From: Burkholderiales bacterium
GTDB taxonomy: Bacteria > Pseudomonadota > Gammaproteobacteria > Burkholderiales > Burkholderiaceae
NCBI GenBank assembly: GCA_903643055.1
Contig: CAHJWV010000141.1
Location: forward strand, 1 to 5,287
Direction of reading: 5' to 3'
DNA length: 5,287 bases
Below, in pieces: positions 5,014-5,287 of this stretch. The translations under genes were made by a program, and so were the position numbers. Under the pieces are notes generated by a model. The model searched no databases. It saw nothing but the letters and a program-made list of their open reading frames with translations, and was not told where the DNA came from. Each line of letters opens with the position of its first letter. Position 1 is the first letter of the stretch.

Positions 5014-5287
5014 CTAAAGCGAGTTGAGCCAGGAGTCGAACAAGGCATCGACAAACCAGTCCAGAAAGCTGACGTACTTGCGGTTCGCCGCCGCATATTG
5101 CTGATCAGCGCGCTGCTGAGCTTGCCGCGCAGCTTCGGGTGCCCCGGCACCGCGATACAGGTCAGTTCTGGTGCCATGTTATGCGATCAAGCACCGCTGT
5201 TCGCGGAAGGTAGCGCCGGCGTTGAATGGCCCCGGCATGAAGCCATCGACTGGCTCGCTGATTGCAGCTGCAGACAGTGCGGGGTCG
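5014..5287 (-). pseudogene. 3' part of an unrecognised gene with in-frame TAA (candidate pseudogene)
   Basis: Entering from the right edge on the minus strand, one frame reads 35 residues (DPALSAAAISEPVDGFMPGP, then FNAGATFREQRCLIA) to a TAA at 5181-5179. The same frame then continues for 54 residues to a TAG at 5016-5014. The downstream segment, including EAARQAQQRADQQYAAANRK and ending in FLDWFVDALFDSWLNSL, looks like genuine protein: a Gln/Ala-rich helix followed by an amphipathic aromatic C-terminus. It has no ATG, GTG or TTG before the helix from which to start. The simplest reading is one protein interrupted by a nonsense codon. Alternatives are a real C-terminus at the TAA with coincidental composition beyond it, or a sequencing error. 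I do not recognise the family. Confidence 0.4.

Overview
The window reads as a GC-rich beta-proteobacterial chromosome (Burkholderiales-like) that carries, or once carried, an Hrp2-type type III secretion system (T3SS). The assignment rests on codon style, an IS701-type transposase fragment, and two near-textbook plant-inducible promoter (PIP / hrpII) boxes, the targets of the AraC-type regulators HrpX and HrpB. The genus cannot be fixed from the sequence. No core hrp/hrc apparatus gene lies in the window.

Layout from left to right: (1) positions 1-102, minus strand, N-terminus of an IS701-family transposase running off the left edge; (2) 103-445, a region with no supported gene that becomes AT-rich and may hold the promoter of the next gene; (3) 446-802, plus strand, a small VOC/glyoxalase-fold protein; (4) 803-2286, a PIP-box-driven gene (970-2160) for a 396-residue, cysteine-free, probably T3SS-exported protein, followed by two hairpins; (5) 2328-2876, minus strand, a CesT-type class I T3SS chaperone with its own PIP box at 2941-2965; (6) 3073-3756, plus strand, a six-helix channel-like membrane protein with a TGIGD filter; (7) 3905-4761, minus strand, a two-gene operon of an SRPBCC/AHSA1-type protein and a GFA-family zinc protein; (8) 4762-5013, a non-coding stretch with a 7-bp tandem repeat; (9) 5014-5287, minus strand, the 3' part of an unrecognised gene interrupted by an in-frame TAA and cut by the window edge.

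The main discovery candidate is the convergent pair in the middle. The secreted-protein gene and the chaperone gene face each other across a shared terminator region. Each has a TTCGB-N15-TTCGB box on the correct strand, and each box is followed by a YANNNT -10 element after exactly 30 bases. This argues that the two are co-induced by an HrpX/HrpB-type activator and form an orphan effector-chaperone module outside a core hrp cluster. The exported protein has two short amphipathic helices, a long Pro/Ala/Ser/Thr linker, and a C-terminal domain whose motif order loosely recalls thaumatin-like proteins but without any cysteine. The VOC, SRPBCC and GFA genes look like ordinary housekeeping or stress-type genes with no visible link to secretion. 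The IS fragment and the broken gene at the edges suggest a plastic accessory locus.
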